From positions 23,588 through 87,587 of the forward strand of contig NZ_AUXS01000041.1 of the NCBI RefSeq assembly GCF_001625565.1: a DNA stretch of 64,000 nt, in the 5' to 3' direction. The notes under the pieces were generated by a model. That model saw only the letters and a program-made list of their open reading frames with translations, did no database searches and was not told where the DNA came from. The stretch's first letter is position 1; each line of letters starts with the position of its first letter. Of this stretch, positions 1 to 9,009 are shown one piece after another. This DNA comes from Pseudoalteromonas luteoviolacea NCIMB 1944. Its GTDB lineage: Bacteria > Pseudomonadota > Gammaproteobacteria > Enterobacterales > Alteromonadaceae. The position numbers and the translations under genes are program-made.

Positions 1-2
1 TA

Positions 3-260
3 GTGCACAAGAATAGGCTGACCACTGCGCTCTTTGGCAATAAGCGTGTGCTCATCCCCTTCACCAAAACCCATTTGCGTTTTTCCTAACGCCCAACTCG
101 AATCGTCAAATTCAATGCTTGCCCAGTTACCGGTAAGAGTTTGGGAACGATCGTAATATTTCCATTCTGAATTGACCGGTATAACAATACTTTGAGCATT
201 GGCAGCCGAAATAAACAAGCCAAGCCAGCACAACACGAGGAAATTAAAAAGATTTTTCAT
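3..260 (-). CDS. Secreted phosphatase-like protein, N-terminal fragment cut by the window edge
   Basis: Only the first 86 codons are visible; the gene runs off the left end. The protein opens with a clear signal peptide (charged MKN, hydrophobic core, cleavage near ANA-Q at about residue 23). After it comes a beta-rich segment with the pattern W-x-YYDRS, then FDDSSW, then GFGEGDE. This pattern is common at the start of secreted metallophosphatases (purple acid phosphatase or alkaline phosphatase type) and also of some other extracellular modular proteins. The divergent neighbour at 449 is a secreted metallophosphoesterase, which favours a phosphatase here, but the catalytic domain is not in the window. 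Export is well supported; the enzymatic role is inference. Confidence 0.6.
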   Translation of the reverse strand, partial: MKNLFNFLVLCWLGLFISAANAQSIVIPVNSEWKYYDRSQTLTGNWASIEFDDSSWALGKTQMGFGEGDEHTLIAKERSGQPILVH

Positions 261-448
261 ACGCATATTACTTTGCAGTTCGGTGCCTACACCCTACCCG
301 ATTGATATTAATAAATAAAAAAACTCATTAGTTTATATCATGTTATATCTACCTTTATCACCAGCAATGTTTCAACTTTTCGAACAAAGTAGTGGTGGGC
401 TCGTTATTCGCCCATGACATAACAAACAACATTACAGGTTCAATTAAG

Positions 449-3001
449 ATGAAAACAACATTGAAGAGTATCATTTTTACGGCAAGTTTATTGTGTATAC
501 CAATAGCTGCTGTCGCGAAAAATTTAACCCGAGGGCCATATTTGCAAATGACAGGGGAGGACCACGTCACCATTCGCTGGAACACCCTTCAAAATACATC
601 AACAACACTTCGCTACGGCAAATCGTTGGATAAACTAAATGTCGTCACCAGTGAAAACCAAACGACCAAAAATCATGAAATTACACTGCAAGATTTAGAG
701 TCTGGGCAAAAGTACTTCTATGCTATTTATGATGGCGACAAACTATTGAGTGGCGCAGATGAGCACACCTATTTTCATACAGCTCCGGTAAAAAATACTA
801 AAAAGAAAACCCGAATATGGGTGCTAGGCGATCCTGGTCGCGCAGGAACTGATCCCAACACCAATGCCCAGAAAATTGTTCGAGATGGCTTTTTAACATT
901 CTCTGCTAATCAAGCGCCAGACTTTTGGTTGATGCTCGGTGATAACGCATACAATGACGGCACCATTGTCGAATATGACCACGCTGTATTTGCTCAATAC
1001 CCTACCCTATTAAAACAATCGCCTTTGTGGCCAATTATGGGAAACCATGACAACCGCTCTGCCGACGTTGACACCCAAAATGGTGGGTTTTACGACTTAT
1101 TTACGCTGCCAACACAAGGGCAATCTGGCGGTGTTGCATCTTCACATGAAGCGTATTACTCATTTGACTATGGCAATATTCACGTCGTTGTTTTGAACTC
1201 ATCGGATCGAGAGCACTACAAAGAATCCGACACCATGCTGGAGTGGTTAAAACGGGACTTAGCAGCCAACAACAGTGAGTGGCTGATCGCCACTTTTCAC
1301 CACCCAGTCTATGGAAAAAGCGGCCATGACTCCGATAAAGCAGAAAATATGATATACATGCGAGAACGATTTTTACCGGTACTTGAAGAGTATGGTGTTG
1401 ACCTAATCATGGCTGGCCACAATCACTTTTACACGCGCTCAGTACTGATGGCCGATCACTATGGCATGTCAAACAGCTACGACCCATCAAAACACGTCAT
1501 TCAAGGTGGTAGCGGCCAACTAGATAAAGAAGGTGCCTATACCAAAAAACGAGGCCAAAAAGGGGCGATATTTATCACCCATGGGGCGGGCGCAGGAAGT
1601 GGCCGAGGATATGCAAGATTAGTTCGAACTGATGAAATTACTGAAGAGAAACGCCATCCTACTGATTATATCTATGGTGGTCGAGGCTCTATTGTATTAG
1701 ATGTTGAAGACTCAGTGCTCACCGCAAACGTGATCGGGCCACAAGGTGATGTTGTCGATTATTTCACATTAAAGCATAACAATGGTGATGACCCTATCAA
1801 TACTCCTCCACAAGTAAAGATGCAAATACCTACCCAACTAGCTATTTTTGAGTCTGGTCTTTTCTCCAGTGAAGGTTCTTTCGATAGTGATGGCAGAATT
1901 GCCGAGTACCTGTGGCAGTTTGGAGATGGTAATAGCAGTTCTTTGGCCAATACTAGTCATCAATATAGTCGCGCTGGAAATTATGCTGTCAGCCTGACAG
2001 TCACTGATAACCAAGGCATAAGCTCAAGCACAAACAGTCGAATTTCTGTGCTTGCATCGTCGGACACTGAACTTAAACCTAACCAGCCAATAAAAGTTTC
2101 TGGTGACACAAAAGAAGCCATACACTTTTTCTATGAGGTTGAAAATACTGAAAAGTCACTGACAATATCAATTTCTGGCGGACAAGGTGATGCCGATCTT
2201 TTTGTCAGAAGAGCTATGCGCCCTACCAACACTGAATTTGACTGTCGTCCCTACAAAAACGGCAACTCCGAGTCTTGTGAAATCACAGACGTCCGCACTG
2301 GGCTCTATTATGTCATGATCTACGGCCACAAATCATTCACAGATGTAGTCCTAACGGCAACTCAAGATCAAATAGTGGCTCCTGCCCCCAGTGCGGATGC
2401 CAACGGACCTTACCAGGCGACACTTGGCACGCCAATCCACTTTAGCAGTGCCGGCAGCACAGATCCCAATCAAAGTGAATTGACTTACCACTGGGATTTT
2501 GGAGATGGAAAGAGCAGCACACTGGCGTCACCAACCCACACTTATGAACAAATTGGCGAGTACGCAGTGTCACTTACCGTGTCGAACACTCAGGGGATCA
2601 GCAACTCAGATACCACATCAGCACATATTTTAGCCCACAATGACCTAGTTGATAGTTGTGCACAAGGTACGGCTCCCAAAGCCGAAGGCAGACTTTTGCT
2701 CAATCAAACTTACTGTTTAGAAGAGCAAAGCCGTGCAGGACAATTGCAATATCAATTCTATGCCAATGACCAAGATGTAGGTAAAGAGCTACTTATTAAA
2801 ATGGGGCATGGTAGTGGCAATGCAGATCCACTCTACAGATATGCAAAGCGCCCTGATCAACAACAGTGGGATGCTCGTGACACCAGTCCCGGCAATGCTG
2901 CTGAATTGAAAGTTAAAGCAATTCAAAAAGGCTGGCACTACATTCACATCACCACAGAGGAAAGTTTCCAAGATGTGTCATTGCAGCTGTCTATACACTA
3001 A
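449..3001 (+). CDS. Secreted multidomain metallophosphoesterase (purple acid phosphatase-like, PKD and PPC domains)
   Basis: An 850-residue exported phosphoesterase. I start it at the ATG at 449, not further upstream, because this gives a normal signal peptide (MKTTLKS, hydrophobic stretch, AVA-K). A fibronectin-like N-terminal domain (about 25-115) precedes a calcineurin-type catalytic domain with its metal ligands in order: GDPG near 127, GDNAYNDG near 162, GNHDN near 199, FHHP near 284, GHNH near 325. Two PKD domains follow, marked by WQFGDG (about 490) and WDFGDG (about 685), with a pre-peptidase-type beta domain between them and a second such domain at the C-terminus. These accessory modules are typical of secreted enzymes of marine bacteria. 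A role in phosphate scavenging from organic phosphate is inferred from the family; the natural substrate is unknown. The gene is divergent from the truncated secreted protein on its left. Confidence 0.85.
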   Translation: MKTTLKSIIFTASLLCIPIAAVAKNLTRGPYLQMTGEDHVTIRWNTLQNTSTTLRYGKSLDKLNVVTSENQTTKNHEITLQDLESGQKYFYAIYDGDKLLSGADEHTYFHTAPVKNTKKKTRIWVLGDPGRAGTDPNTNAQKIVRDGFLTFSANQAPDFWLMLGDNAYNDGTIVEYDHAVFAQYPTLLKQSPLWPIMGNHDNRSADVDTQNGGFYDLFTLPTQGQSGGVASSHEAYYSFDYGNIHVVVLNSSDREHYKESDTMLEWLKRDLAANNSEWLIATFHHPVYGKSGHDSDKAENMIYMRERFLPVLEEYGVDLIMAGHNHFYTRSVLMADHYGMSNSYDPSKHVIQGGSGQLDKEGAYTKKRGQKGAIFITHGAGAGSGRGYARLVRTDEITEEKRHPTDYIYGGRGSIVLDVEDSVLTANVIGPQGDVVDYFTLKHNNGDDPINTPPQVKMQIPTQLAIFESGLFSSEGSFDSDGRIAEYLWQFGDGNSSSLANTSHQYSRAGNYAVSLTVTDNQGISSSTNSRISVLASSDTELKPNQPIKVSGDTKEAIHFFYEVENTEKSLTISISGGQGDADLFVRRAMRPTNTEFDCRPYKNGNSESCEITDVRTGLYYVMIYGHKSFTDVVLTATQDQIVAPAPSADANGPYQATLGTPIHFSSAGSTDPNQSELTYHWDFGDGKSSTLASPTHTYEQIGEYAVSLTVSNTQGISNSDTTSAHILAHNDLVDSCAQGTAPKAEGRLLLNQTYCLEEQSRAGQLQYQFYANDQDVGKELLIKMGHGSGNADPLYRYAKRPDQQQWDARDTSPGNAAELKVKAIQKGWHYIHITTEESFQDVSLQLSIH

Positions 3002-3107
3002 ATGAAGTAAACTGCGAGTCTAGTGAGCACACTAGACTCATCCCATTTAGGCTTGTCAAACAAGTGCTGCGCGCAACTGCCATGACAACTTAGGAGGCTT
3101 TGGTTTG

Positions 3108-4160
3108 TTAATTAGCAAACAATGGCGTTCGCTTTCCCTGCATATCTGCACGCCAGTACCCATCTTTTTCAATAAAAAGTAATTCACCTTTTTGACCTAG
3201 TTTGATACTGCTATCTACGCCAATTACTTTACCATTGTGGCGACTAATCACCGCTTTGTGAGAGGTATGTCCTACAATAAAACGGTTGGCAGAAAATCGC
3301 GCCAACAACGGTGCCAATTGCACTTTGTGTTCTTCTGAGAAAAAACCTCGGTGCCAGATCGGACCTTTTCTGCCATGTAAAAACGCCCCTAATTGTGAAC
3401 GCTTTTTCGAGCGAAGTTCTTGCTCCACCAGCTCTTCTCTAAAAACTTTATTGATGCCTTCCAGCCCGATATCATATTTTAGAGTCTCGTGATGAAAGCC
3501 ACCGTGTAAATATACATTGTTATTAATTTTAATCACCACGTTTTTGGAGCGTAACCACAGCCCCAATACACTATCCTTAGAGAATAGTTGATCAAATGGC
3601 TTATTCATTAACGACGCTGTCTGTTCATATTTTTTATGTAAATACCTCAAATCGCCATTGAGCACCATAACTTCATGGTTACCAAGCAAAAAGTGGACTG
3701 CCCCACCGGACTTTGCCGCTTCGCTTTCTAGCCATTTGATATACCATAAAGACTCTGTTACTTGACTGCCTCGATCAAAAATATCACCGGTAATTACCAA
3801 GTGACCCTTGCCAAATATCCAGTTGCCATGCTGATCAATCACTTTATTTGCTTTTAAGAGTTGCATCATCAGCGCATGCTGACCATGAATATCGCTCAGC
3901 GCAACGACAGGAAATGTGCCTGAATATACAGTCTCTGTTGGCGCGTTAGGCACTAGGCTCAATTTCATACTTCGACCACAAAAGTCGATTGTTTTGTCTT
4001 CTTTTATAAGAAACGATTGTTTTTTTCCTTGGCAAACTAAATCCGCCCGATAACCGTTTTTATCAGGATAAATATACGGACCATCATTAAATTTAGCCAC
4101 AGCCATAAAAGACACTAACACACTTAAAATGGCCAAAAATAGATTGCTTTTGTGACACAT
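3108..4160 (-). CDS. Exported calcineurin-like phosphatase (Shewanella-like phosphatase type)
   Basis: A 350-residue metallophosphatase with an N-terminal signal peptide (hydrophobic residues 6-22, ending AVA). The serine/threonine-phosphatase-type metal site is intact: SDIHGQ (about 88), GDIFDRGSQ (about 123), LLGNHEVM (about 158), HGGFHHE (about 220) and VGHTSH (about 293). GDxxDRG plus GNHE places it nearer to PPP-type enzymes, including the Shewanella-like phosphatases, than to purple acid phosphatases. ATG at 4160 has a GAGAGAAAT ribosome site. It faces the secreted phosphoesterase at 449-3001 tail to tail, so three phosphatase-like genes lie side by side. Protein versus small-molecule substrate cannot be decided from sequence. 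Confidence 0.8.
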   Translation of the reverse strand: MCHKSNLFLAILSVLVSFMAVAKFNDGPYIYPDKNGYRADLVCQGKKQSFLIKEDKTIDFCGRSMKLSLVPNAPTETVYSGTFPVVALSDIHGQHALMMQLLKANKVIDQHGNWIFGKGHLVITGDIFDRGSQVTESLWYIKWLESEAAKSGGAVHFLLGNHEVMVLNGDLRYLHKKYEQTASLMNKPFDQLFSKDSVLGLWLRSKNVVIKINNNVYLHGGFHHETLKYDIGLEGINKVFREELVEQELRSKKRSQLGAFLHGRKGPIWHRGFFSEEHKVQLAPLLARFSANRFIVGHTSHKAVISRHNGKVIGVDSSIKLGQKGELLFIEKDGYWRADMQGKRTPLFAN

Positions 4161-4541
4161 ATTTCTCTCATCATTGATTTGGATATTGAACTTGCTGAGC
4201 CATTCGCTCTTTTAAACTCATACAAAAGGCACACTTAAAGTACCAGCTAACGAATTGAATCTCTAGAACCGCAGTTCCTCGAACGAAAAAATAAAACCAT
4301 AAAAATCATAGTGTTGAATATTTATTAGGTTCTATCATGTAATATCATGGAGTAATTCACAGCATAGGAAGGCAAATTAGTTGAAAAACAACTGTCTATA
4401 AAAACTTATACATTGCATAAACACCATGAAGAAATTAGCCAAGACCAATCTCGACTACCAAAGCGCATACTCAACGGCAGCCAATTATTGCCTAATTATG
4501 ATAAGCTCAATATTCGATTAAAATAATTATTTCAGCTGGTT
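4161..4541. other. Divergent intergenic region, no gene seen
   Basis: About 380 bases separate the phosphatase (minus) from the CadC-type regulator (plus). The stretch is AT-rich and has stops in all frames. It presumably holds both promoters, but I cannot single out convincing -35/-10 pairs or a named operator. Confidence 0.5.
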
Positions 4542-6593
4542 ATGGCAAACCCTAGACACACTATTCTCGATCACTTTAAAGTCAATGATTGGGCTATAGA
4601 TTGCAAAAGACTAACTGCAACGCGTGCACAAACAAAGGTAAGGTTAGAGCCAAAAGCTGCGCTGATCTTGCAATATATGGCCGCTCGCCCAGGTGAGATA
4701 ATTGGCAGAGAAGAGCTATTCGATACGTTTTGGCCCAACCAAGTCGTAACCGAAGACGCCCTAAACCGCGTCATTTCTACATTACGAAAAACACTCAACG
4801 ATAGATCTACCGAGCCGCAATATATAGCAACAATACGTAAATCAGGCTACCGCCTAGTCGCTGATGTAAAACATATTGCCCCACCTTTGCGGCACAACAG
4901 GACAAAAAAACTAACGGGGATATCGATTATACTGTGTGGTTTGCTGCTGATTACTGCGCTCATATCAAGTTACTCTTTTCAACCCCAGAAGCCGCTTAAA
5001 CCACTCTTAAATGGCGAGTTCAAACGACTGACTTACAGTACTAAAGTAAAATTGACGCCGCACCTTAGCGAAGATGCCTCACAATTAACCTACGTAGAAT
5101 TGAATAAAGAGGCCACCAATACACTTGTTTTAATGTCAGTGAAAAGCAACACCAAAACCTATTACAACAGTGCAGACACCGAGTTTTCATTTCCAGTCGT
5201 CGCCCCCCAAGCAAACTCAGTGTTAGCAGTTATAAAACACCTAAACAAAGCTCAACCTTATGCGATCGCATTAATCGACTTTGACAAAAAAGCGATCAAG
5301 CGACTTGTTGAATTGAACAGTGAAAGTTTAGGGTTAAGTCATCATATTCAAAGTAAATCCGTCGTGTTTACTCAAAGACGAGTGCCTTTTTCCACACATC
5401 AGGTAACCCTATTTGACCCTTTATACTCCTCAAATAAGCAGCTGTCCTCACCACCTGATGGCTTTTCAGATAGACAACCCATCTTTTCGCCTTCGGGACA
5501 AAAAGTGGCCTTTATTCGTACTAAAGCTCCCACCGAACACGCTATTTTTACCGTTAATTTAGATGGACAAGAAACACAGCTTACTGAATACCACAGCCAT
5601 ATCGCCTCTTTCGACTGGTTCAATAATGACAATTTGCTGTATAGCAATGAGCAAGGGCTATACTCAGTCACCGATTCAGGTGATACTCACGAATTACTAA
5701 CCCCCATACCCAATCAGCAAGTTGCTTTTACACAAGCGGCCTCCGATGTAAGCAAGTTATTACTTTCATTTCAAAGCACTAGTTCAATTGGACAAGTCAT
5801 TGACAATACTGTTGGTGATAAAGCGCTACCAGTTACTTTATCCAATGGTTCAGACAGTGAATTTGCAATCAGTCCAGATGCCACCAGAATGGCTTTTGCC
5901 TCAACCCGCGAGGGCCACAAAGCCTTATGGCTGAGACACAATAATCAACTAAATAGTGTCAAGGGCTCTAATTTTAATGATATTTATGATTTAACCTGGT
6001 CGAAAAACAGCCAGCTCTTAGCAGCATCTGTAAAACGCAATAATCAATATGGAGTGATGTTTTATGATATCAGTTCACAAAAGCTAACCGTACATTGGCG
6101 CGATACCTCTCCTTTGCACGTAATAGGTTGGGATAGTAATAGTCACATTTGGTACTCAAAACTAATCGGAAGCAATTGGGCTTTGACCCAATTTGATCCT
6201 ATTAAAAAAACAATTATCGAACACCCCAAAAAACGAGTTTATCAGGCGAGGTTTACTCCCAACAAACAACACCTGATTTACATCGATGCTCACAAGCAAA
6301 CTCTCTGGAAATGGGACCTCAAAAATAACCTCAAAGAAATTTCAATCCCTCACAATATGAAATTAGATAGAAACTGGGATGTCGATTCCCGTGGTGTTTA
6401 TTATATTGGTTCAAATGGGCAGTTAAATTACTACAATATAAACAAAGAGATAGACAAAAAAATTGTGCGTCGCATTGGTGCATTTTCTCCTAAATATAGA
6501 CCACAATCGCGTCTCTATGGCTTTGTGGGCACACATGAAGTGATCACCCAAAGTGACTTTTGGCTGTCAGACTTAGCTTTCAATGACCCATAA
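4542..6593 (+). CDS. CadC/ToxR-type transmembrane transcriptional regulator with beta-propeller sensor
   Basis: A 683-residue one-component regulator. Residues 1-105 form an OmpR/PhoB-type winged helix (FWPNQVV, ALNRVISTLRKTLND and YIATIRKSGYRL are typical of the CadC group). A single membrane span (about 124-145) follows. The remaining roughly 500 residues should be periplasmic and contain TolB/PD40-like propeller blades (for example SPSGQKVAFIR, SPDATRMAFAS, TPNKQHLIYID). Such proteins bind DNA at the inner face of the membrane and sense through the outer domain. No two-component partner is nearby. The target genes are unknown; the divergent phosphatase gene is one candidate by position only. 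Confidence 0.82.
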   Translation: MANPRHTILDHFKVNDWAIDCKRLTATRAQTKVRLEPKAALILQYMAARPGEIIGREELFDTFWPNQVVTEDALNRVISTLRKTLNDRSTEPQYIATIRKSGYRLVADVKHIAPPLRHNRTKKLTGISIILCGLLLITALISSYSFQPQKPLKPLLNGEFKRLTYSTKVKLTPHLSEDASQLTYVELNKEATNTLVLMSVKSNTKTYYNSADTEFSFPVVAPQANSVLAVIKHLNKAQPYAIALIDFDKKAIKRLVELNSESLGLSHHIQSKSVVFTQRRVPFSTHQVTLFDPLYSSNKQLSSPPDGFSDRQPIFSPSGQKVAFIRTKAPTEHAIFTVNLDGQETQLTEYHSHIASFDWFNNDNLLYSNEQGLYSVTDSGDTHELLTPIPNQQVAFTQAASDVSKLLLSFQSTSSIGQVIDNTVGDKALPVTLSNGSDSEFAISPDATRMAFASTREGHKALWLRHNNQLNSVKGSNFNDIYDLTWSKNSQLLAASVKRNNQYGVMFYDISSQKLTVHWRDTSPLHVIGWDSNSHIWYSKLIGSNWALTQFDPIKKTIIEHPKKRVYQARFTPNKQHLIYIDAHKQTLWKWDLKNNLKEISIPHNMKLDRNWDVDSRGVYYIGSNGQLNYYNINKEIDKKIVRRIGAFSPKYRPQSRLYGFVGTHEVITQSDFWLSDLAFNDP

Positions 6594-6759
6594 AGACAGA
6601 GTCAGTATTTTTGCATCCTCAGTTTTAGGTCAATGCCCTACACAATACCCATCTCGATGAGTTGAAAAAGCTGATTTTTATTTTTAATCATATCGCTTAC
6701 AGCCTAACTTTGTTAAGGTTAGCGCCTATCAGCCCAAGCTACACTATACAGGCAAATTC

Positions 6760-7230
6760 GTGCAAAAAATCGTAGAAATTTATACTGATGGCTCTTGCCT
6801 TGGTAACCCAGGACCTGGGGGATATGGCATCTATATGAGTTACCAAGGCCATGAAAAGCAATTGAGCCAAGGTTACCAGCTGACCACCAACAACCGTATG
6901 GAAATGTTGGCCGCGATAGTTGCGTTAGAAACACTCAAGCGTCCCTGCCAAGTCGTCCTTTATACCGACAGCCAGTATGTTAAACAAGGTATTGAATCTT
7001 GGCTTGCAAACTGGAAAAAACGCAATTGGCAAACCGCTGCTAAACAACCTGTCAAAAACGTCGACCTATGGCAACGCTTAGACGAAGCAAGTCAAAGGCA
7101 CAACATTGACTGGCGCTGGGTTAAAGGTCATGCGGGTAACAAGTATAATGAACTGGTCGACGACTTAGCGCGAGATGCTGCATCTCAAGACAAATTACTT
7201 GAAGATATGGGCTATAAGCCACAGGATTAA
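6760..7230 (+). CDS. rnhA: Ribonuclease HI
   Basis: A 156-residue RNase HI that cleaves the RNA strand of RNA-DNA hybrids (Okazaki primers, R-loops). The four-acid active site is visible: D in [11 protein letters not shown] (about 10), E in NRMEMLAAI (about 48), D in YTDSQYV (about 70), and the late D of NELVDDLAR (about 134). The WVKGHAGN motif with the accessory histidine is also present. Start is GTG at 6760, matching the usual N-terminus of the family. It lies next to yafS and gloB as in E. coli, but dnaQ is not on its other side. Confidence 0.95.
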   Translation: MQKIVEIYTDGSCLGNPGPGGYGIYMSYQGHEKQLSQGYQLTTNNRMEMLAAIVALETLKRPCQVVLYTDSQYVKQGIESWLANWKKRNWQTAAKQPVKNVDLWQRLDEASQRHNIDWRWVKGHAGNKYNELVDDLARDAASQDKLLEDMGYKPQD

Positions 7231-7234
7231 GGCA

Positions 7235-7984
7235 TCAGTCTTGCCGACTTCGGGAGTGCTTTAACCTCGCGCCTTTGACTGCTGGCGTCCACTTTGGCCT
7301 TGCATGCCACTTTGGCTTGATCGGTGTTAAGGGGGCAACACGCTTACGTGCAACCAACATATAAACACTCCCCATTGGCTTTAAATAGTGACGACAAAAC
7401 CTCCGCCATGGCGCAAATCGAGATAGTCTTGATCCCCTCGCTAAAGAAGCGTGGATAAAGCGCTCGTCAGCAATTATCTCAAATCCCAATAAGTTCAACC
7501 AATCTTTGACCCTTGAAGGCGTGAAGAAACGCCCTGACCAAGGTAGCTTTTCGCCGCTAAATGGTAACATATGTGCCAGTCCACATAAGCTGAAGGGATT
7601 GAATCCCGTTATTACGATATAACCACCTGGAATTAAAGTTCGATGTGCCTCTCGCAATATATGATGCGGATCCGAGTGATATTCTAGACCATGGGATAAA
7701 ATACATGCATCCACACTGTGCTCATAAAAAGGCAATTCATCAATCTCGGCTATCACCCCAGCGTGCGGGCCACTGGGCGAAATACAGACTTGGTGATCTA
7801 TCATGCTATCTGATGTATCAAGCTGACCACTTAAACAACCTAGCTTAAGCATGTGATACCCAAACATACGAGGCAACCAGCGTGCCATACGACGTTCAAT
7901 ACCTGCTTTTAGATATTCTCCATGTGGAAAATCTTGCCAAGATTGGGGTTTAGGCCCTTGCTGAAAACTTAATGCTGGTTTCAT
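7235..7984 (-). CDS. yafS: SAM-dependent methyltransferase, YafS-like
   Basis: A 249-residue class I methyltransferase. The core has the acidic loop and the late Rossmann strands (CILSHGLEYHSDPHHILREA, then LIPGGYIVITGFNPFS), typical of the Methyltransf_11 fold. It lies between rnhA and gloB, the same place as E. coli yafS, which is the basis for the name. The gene is convergent with rnhA (4-base gap) and divergent from gloB (52-base gap). The basic C-terminal tail of about 40 residues lies outside the methyltransferase fold. The substrate is not known. Confidence 0.85.
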   Translation of the reverse strand: MKPALSFQQGPKPQSWQDFPHGEYLKAGIERRMARWLPRMFGYHMLKLGCLSGQLDTSDSMIDHQVCISPSGPHAGVIAEIDELPFYEHSVDACILSHGLEYHSDPHHILREAHRTLIPGGYIVITGFNPFSLCGLAHMLPFSGEKLPWSGRFFTPSRVKDWLNLLGFEIIADERFIHASLARGSRLSRFAPWRRFCRHYLKPMGSVYMLVARKRVAPLTPIKPKWHARPKWTPAVKGARLKHSRSRQD

Positions 7985-8036
7985 CCCGTACGCTCGTTAT
8001 ACTTGTTGACACCTTCACTTTATAGAGCAATGAGTT

Positions 8037-8804
8037 ATGGCGCAAGTTGAACCTATCAAGGCCTTCAACGACAATTATATCTGGGCGATATGCAATGCAC
8101 ATAGTCCAGAAACTTGGGTCGTTGATCCTGGGCAAAGTCAGCCCGTTATCGAGTTTTTAACCACCCAAAATCGCCCACTTTCAGGTATCTTGATCACTCA
8201 TCACCATTGGGATCATACTGATGGCGTTGCAGAGTTACTATTACAATTTCCTGATATTCCTGTATATGGCCCAAAAGATTCAAAATTTACCGGGATAACT
8301 CACGCCCTATCGCCAGACGATACGCTAACTATAGCAGATATCACCTTTAAAATAGTACACACCCCAGGTCATACACTGGATCACATCTGCTATGTCAATG
8401 AGCACTTGGCCTTCACTGGAGATACGCTCTTCAGCGGTGGGTGTGGTCGCCTGTTTGAAGGGACTGCAGAGCAAATGTGGCACTCTTTGCAATCACTACT
8501 GCAATTGCCTGATGCATGCCAAATTTACTGCACCCATGAATATACGCTAGCTAATTTGGCGTTTGCTCACGCCGTAGAGCCAAACAACAAGTTTCTTGAA
8601 AAACATATTTCATGGTGTCAACAACAGCGGGGCCAAGATTTACCAACATTACCAACAAACATGGGGACCGAACGCCAAATAAATCCGTTTTTAAGGGCTG
8701 AGCACGAGACGATCTTGGACCATTTGCCTAAAAACTTCCAAGGTCCCACCGATACTACCTGGCAAAAGTTTGCAAATCTGAGACTGTGGAAAGATAGTTT
8801 TTAA
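8037..8804 (+). CDS. gloB: Hydroxyacylglutathione hydrolase (glyoxalase II)
   Basis: A 255-residue metallo-beta-lactamase-fold hydrolase. It catalyses the second glyoxalase step, hydrolysis of S-D-lactoylglutathione to D-lactate and glutathione. The dinuclear metal motif THHHWDHTDG is at about residues 54-63, with further ligands at HTPGHT (about 111), FTGDTLF (about 128) and CTHEYT (about 166). The C-terminal substrate-binding region with the conserved NPFLR is complete. Length matches the usual 250-260 residues. Start is ATG at 8037, divergent from yafS. Confidence 0.95.
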   Translation: MAQVEPIKAFNDNYIWAICNAHSPETWVVDPGQSQPVIEFLTTQNRPLSGILITHHHWDHTDGVAELLLQFPDIPVYGPKDSKFTGITHALSPDDTLTIADITFKIVHTPGHTLDHICYVNEHLAFTGDTLFSGGCGRLFEGTAEQMWHSLQSLLQLPDACQIYCTHEYTLANLAFAHAVEPNNKFLEKHISWCQQQRGQDLPTLPTNMGTERQINPFLRAEHETILDHLPKNFQGPTDTTWQKFANLRLWKDSF

Positions 8805-9009
8805 GGCCAACCACTGTCACTGTGAAAATGAGCTCGACATCTTTACTGTGACAGATACAAGGAGCGGTCAACGCCCTTTAAATTAACAAAAGCGTATAGT
8901 CCTGCTATTGCAAATAGCATAACATTGCTATGGACAAAATTACACTCACTTTTCAATTGCCTCAGATAAGGGTAAAATTGACGGGTTTTTGCCCGACAAA
9001 AAGAGATTT

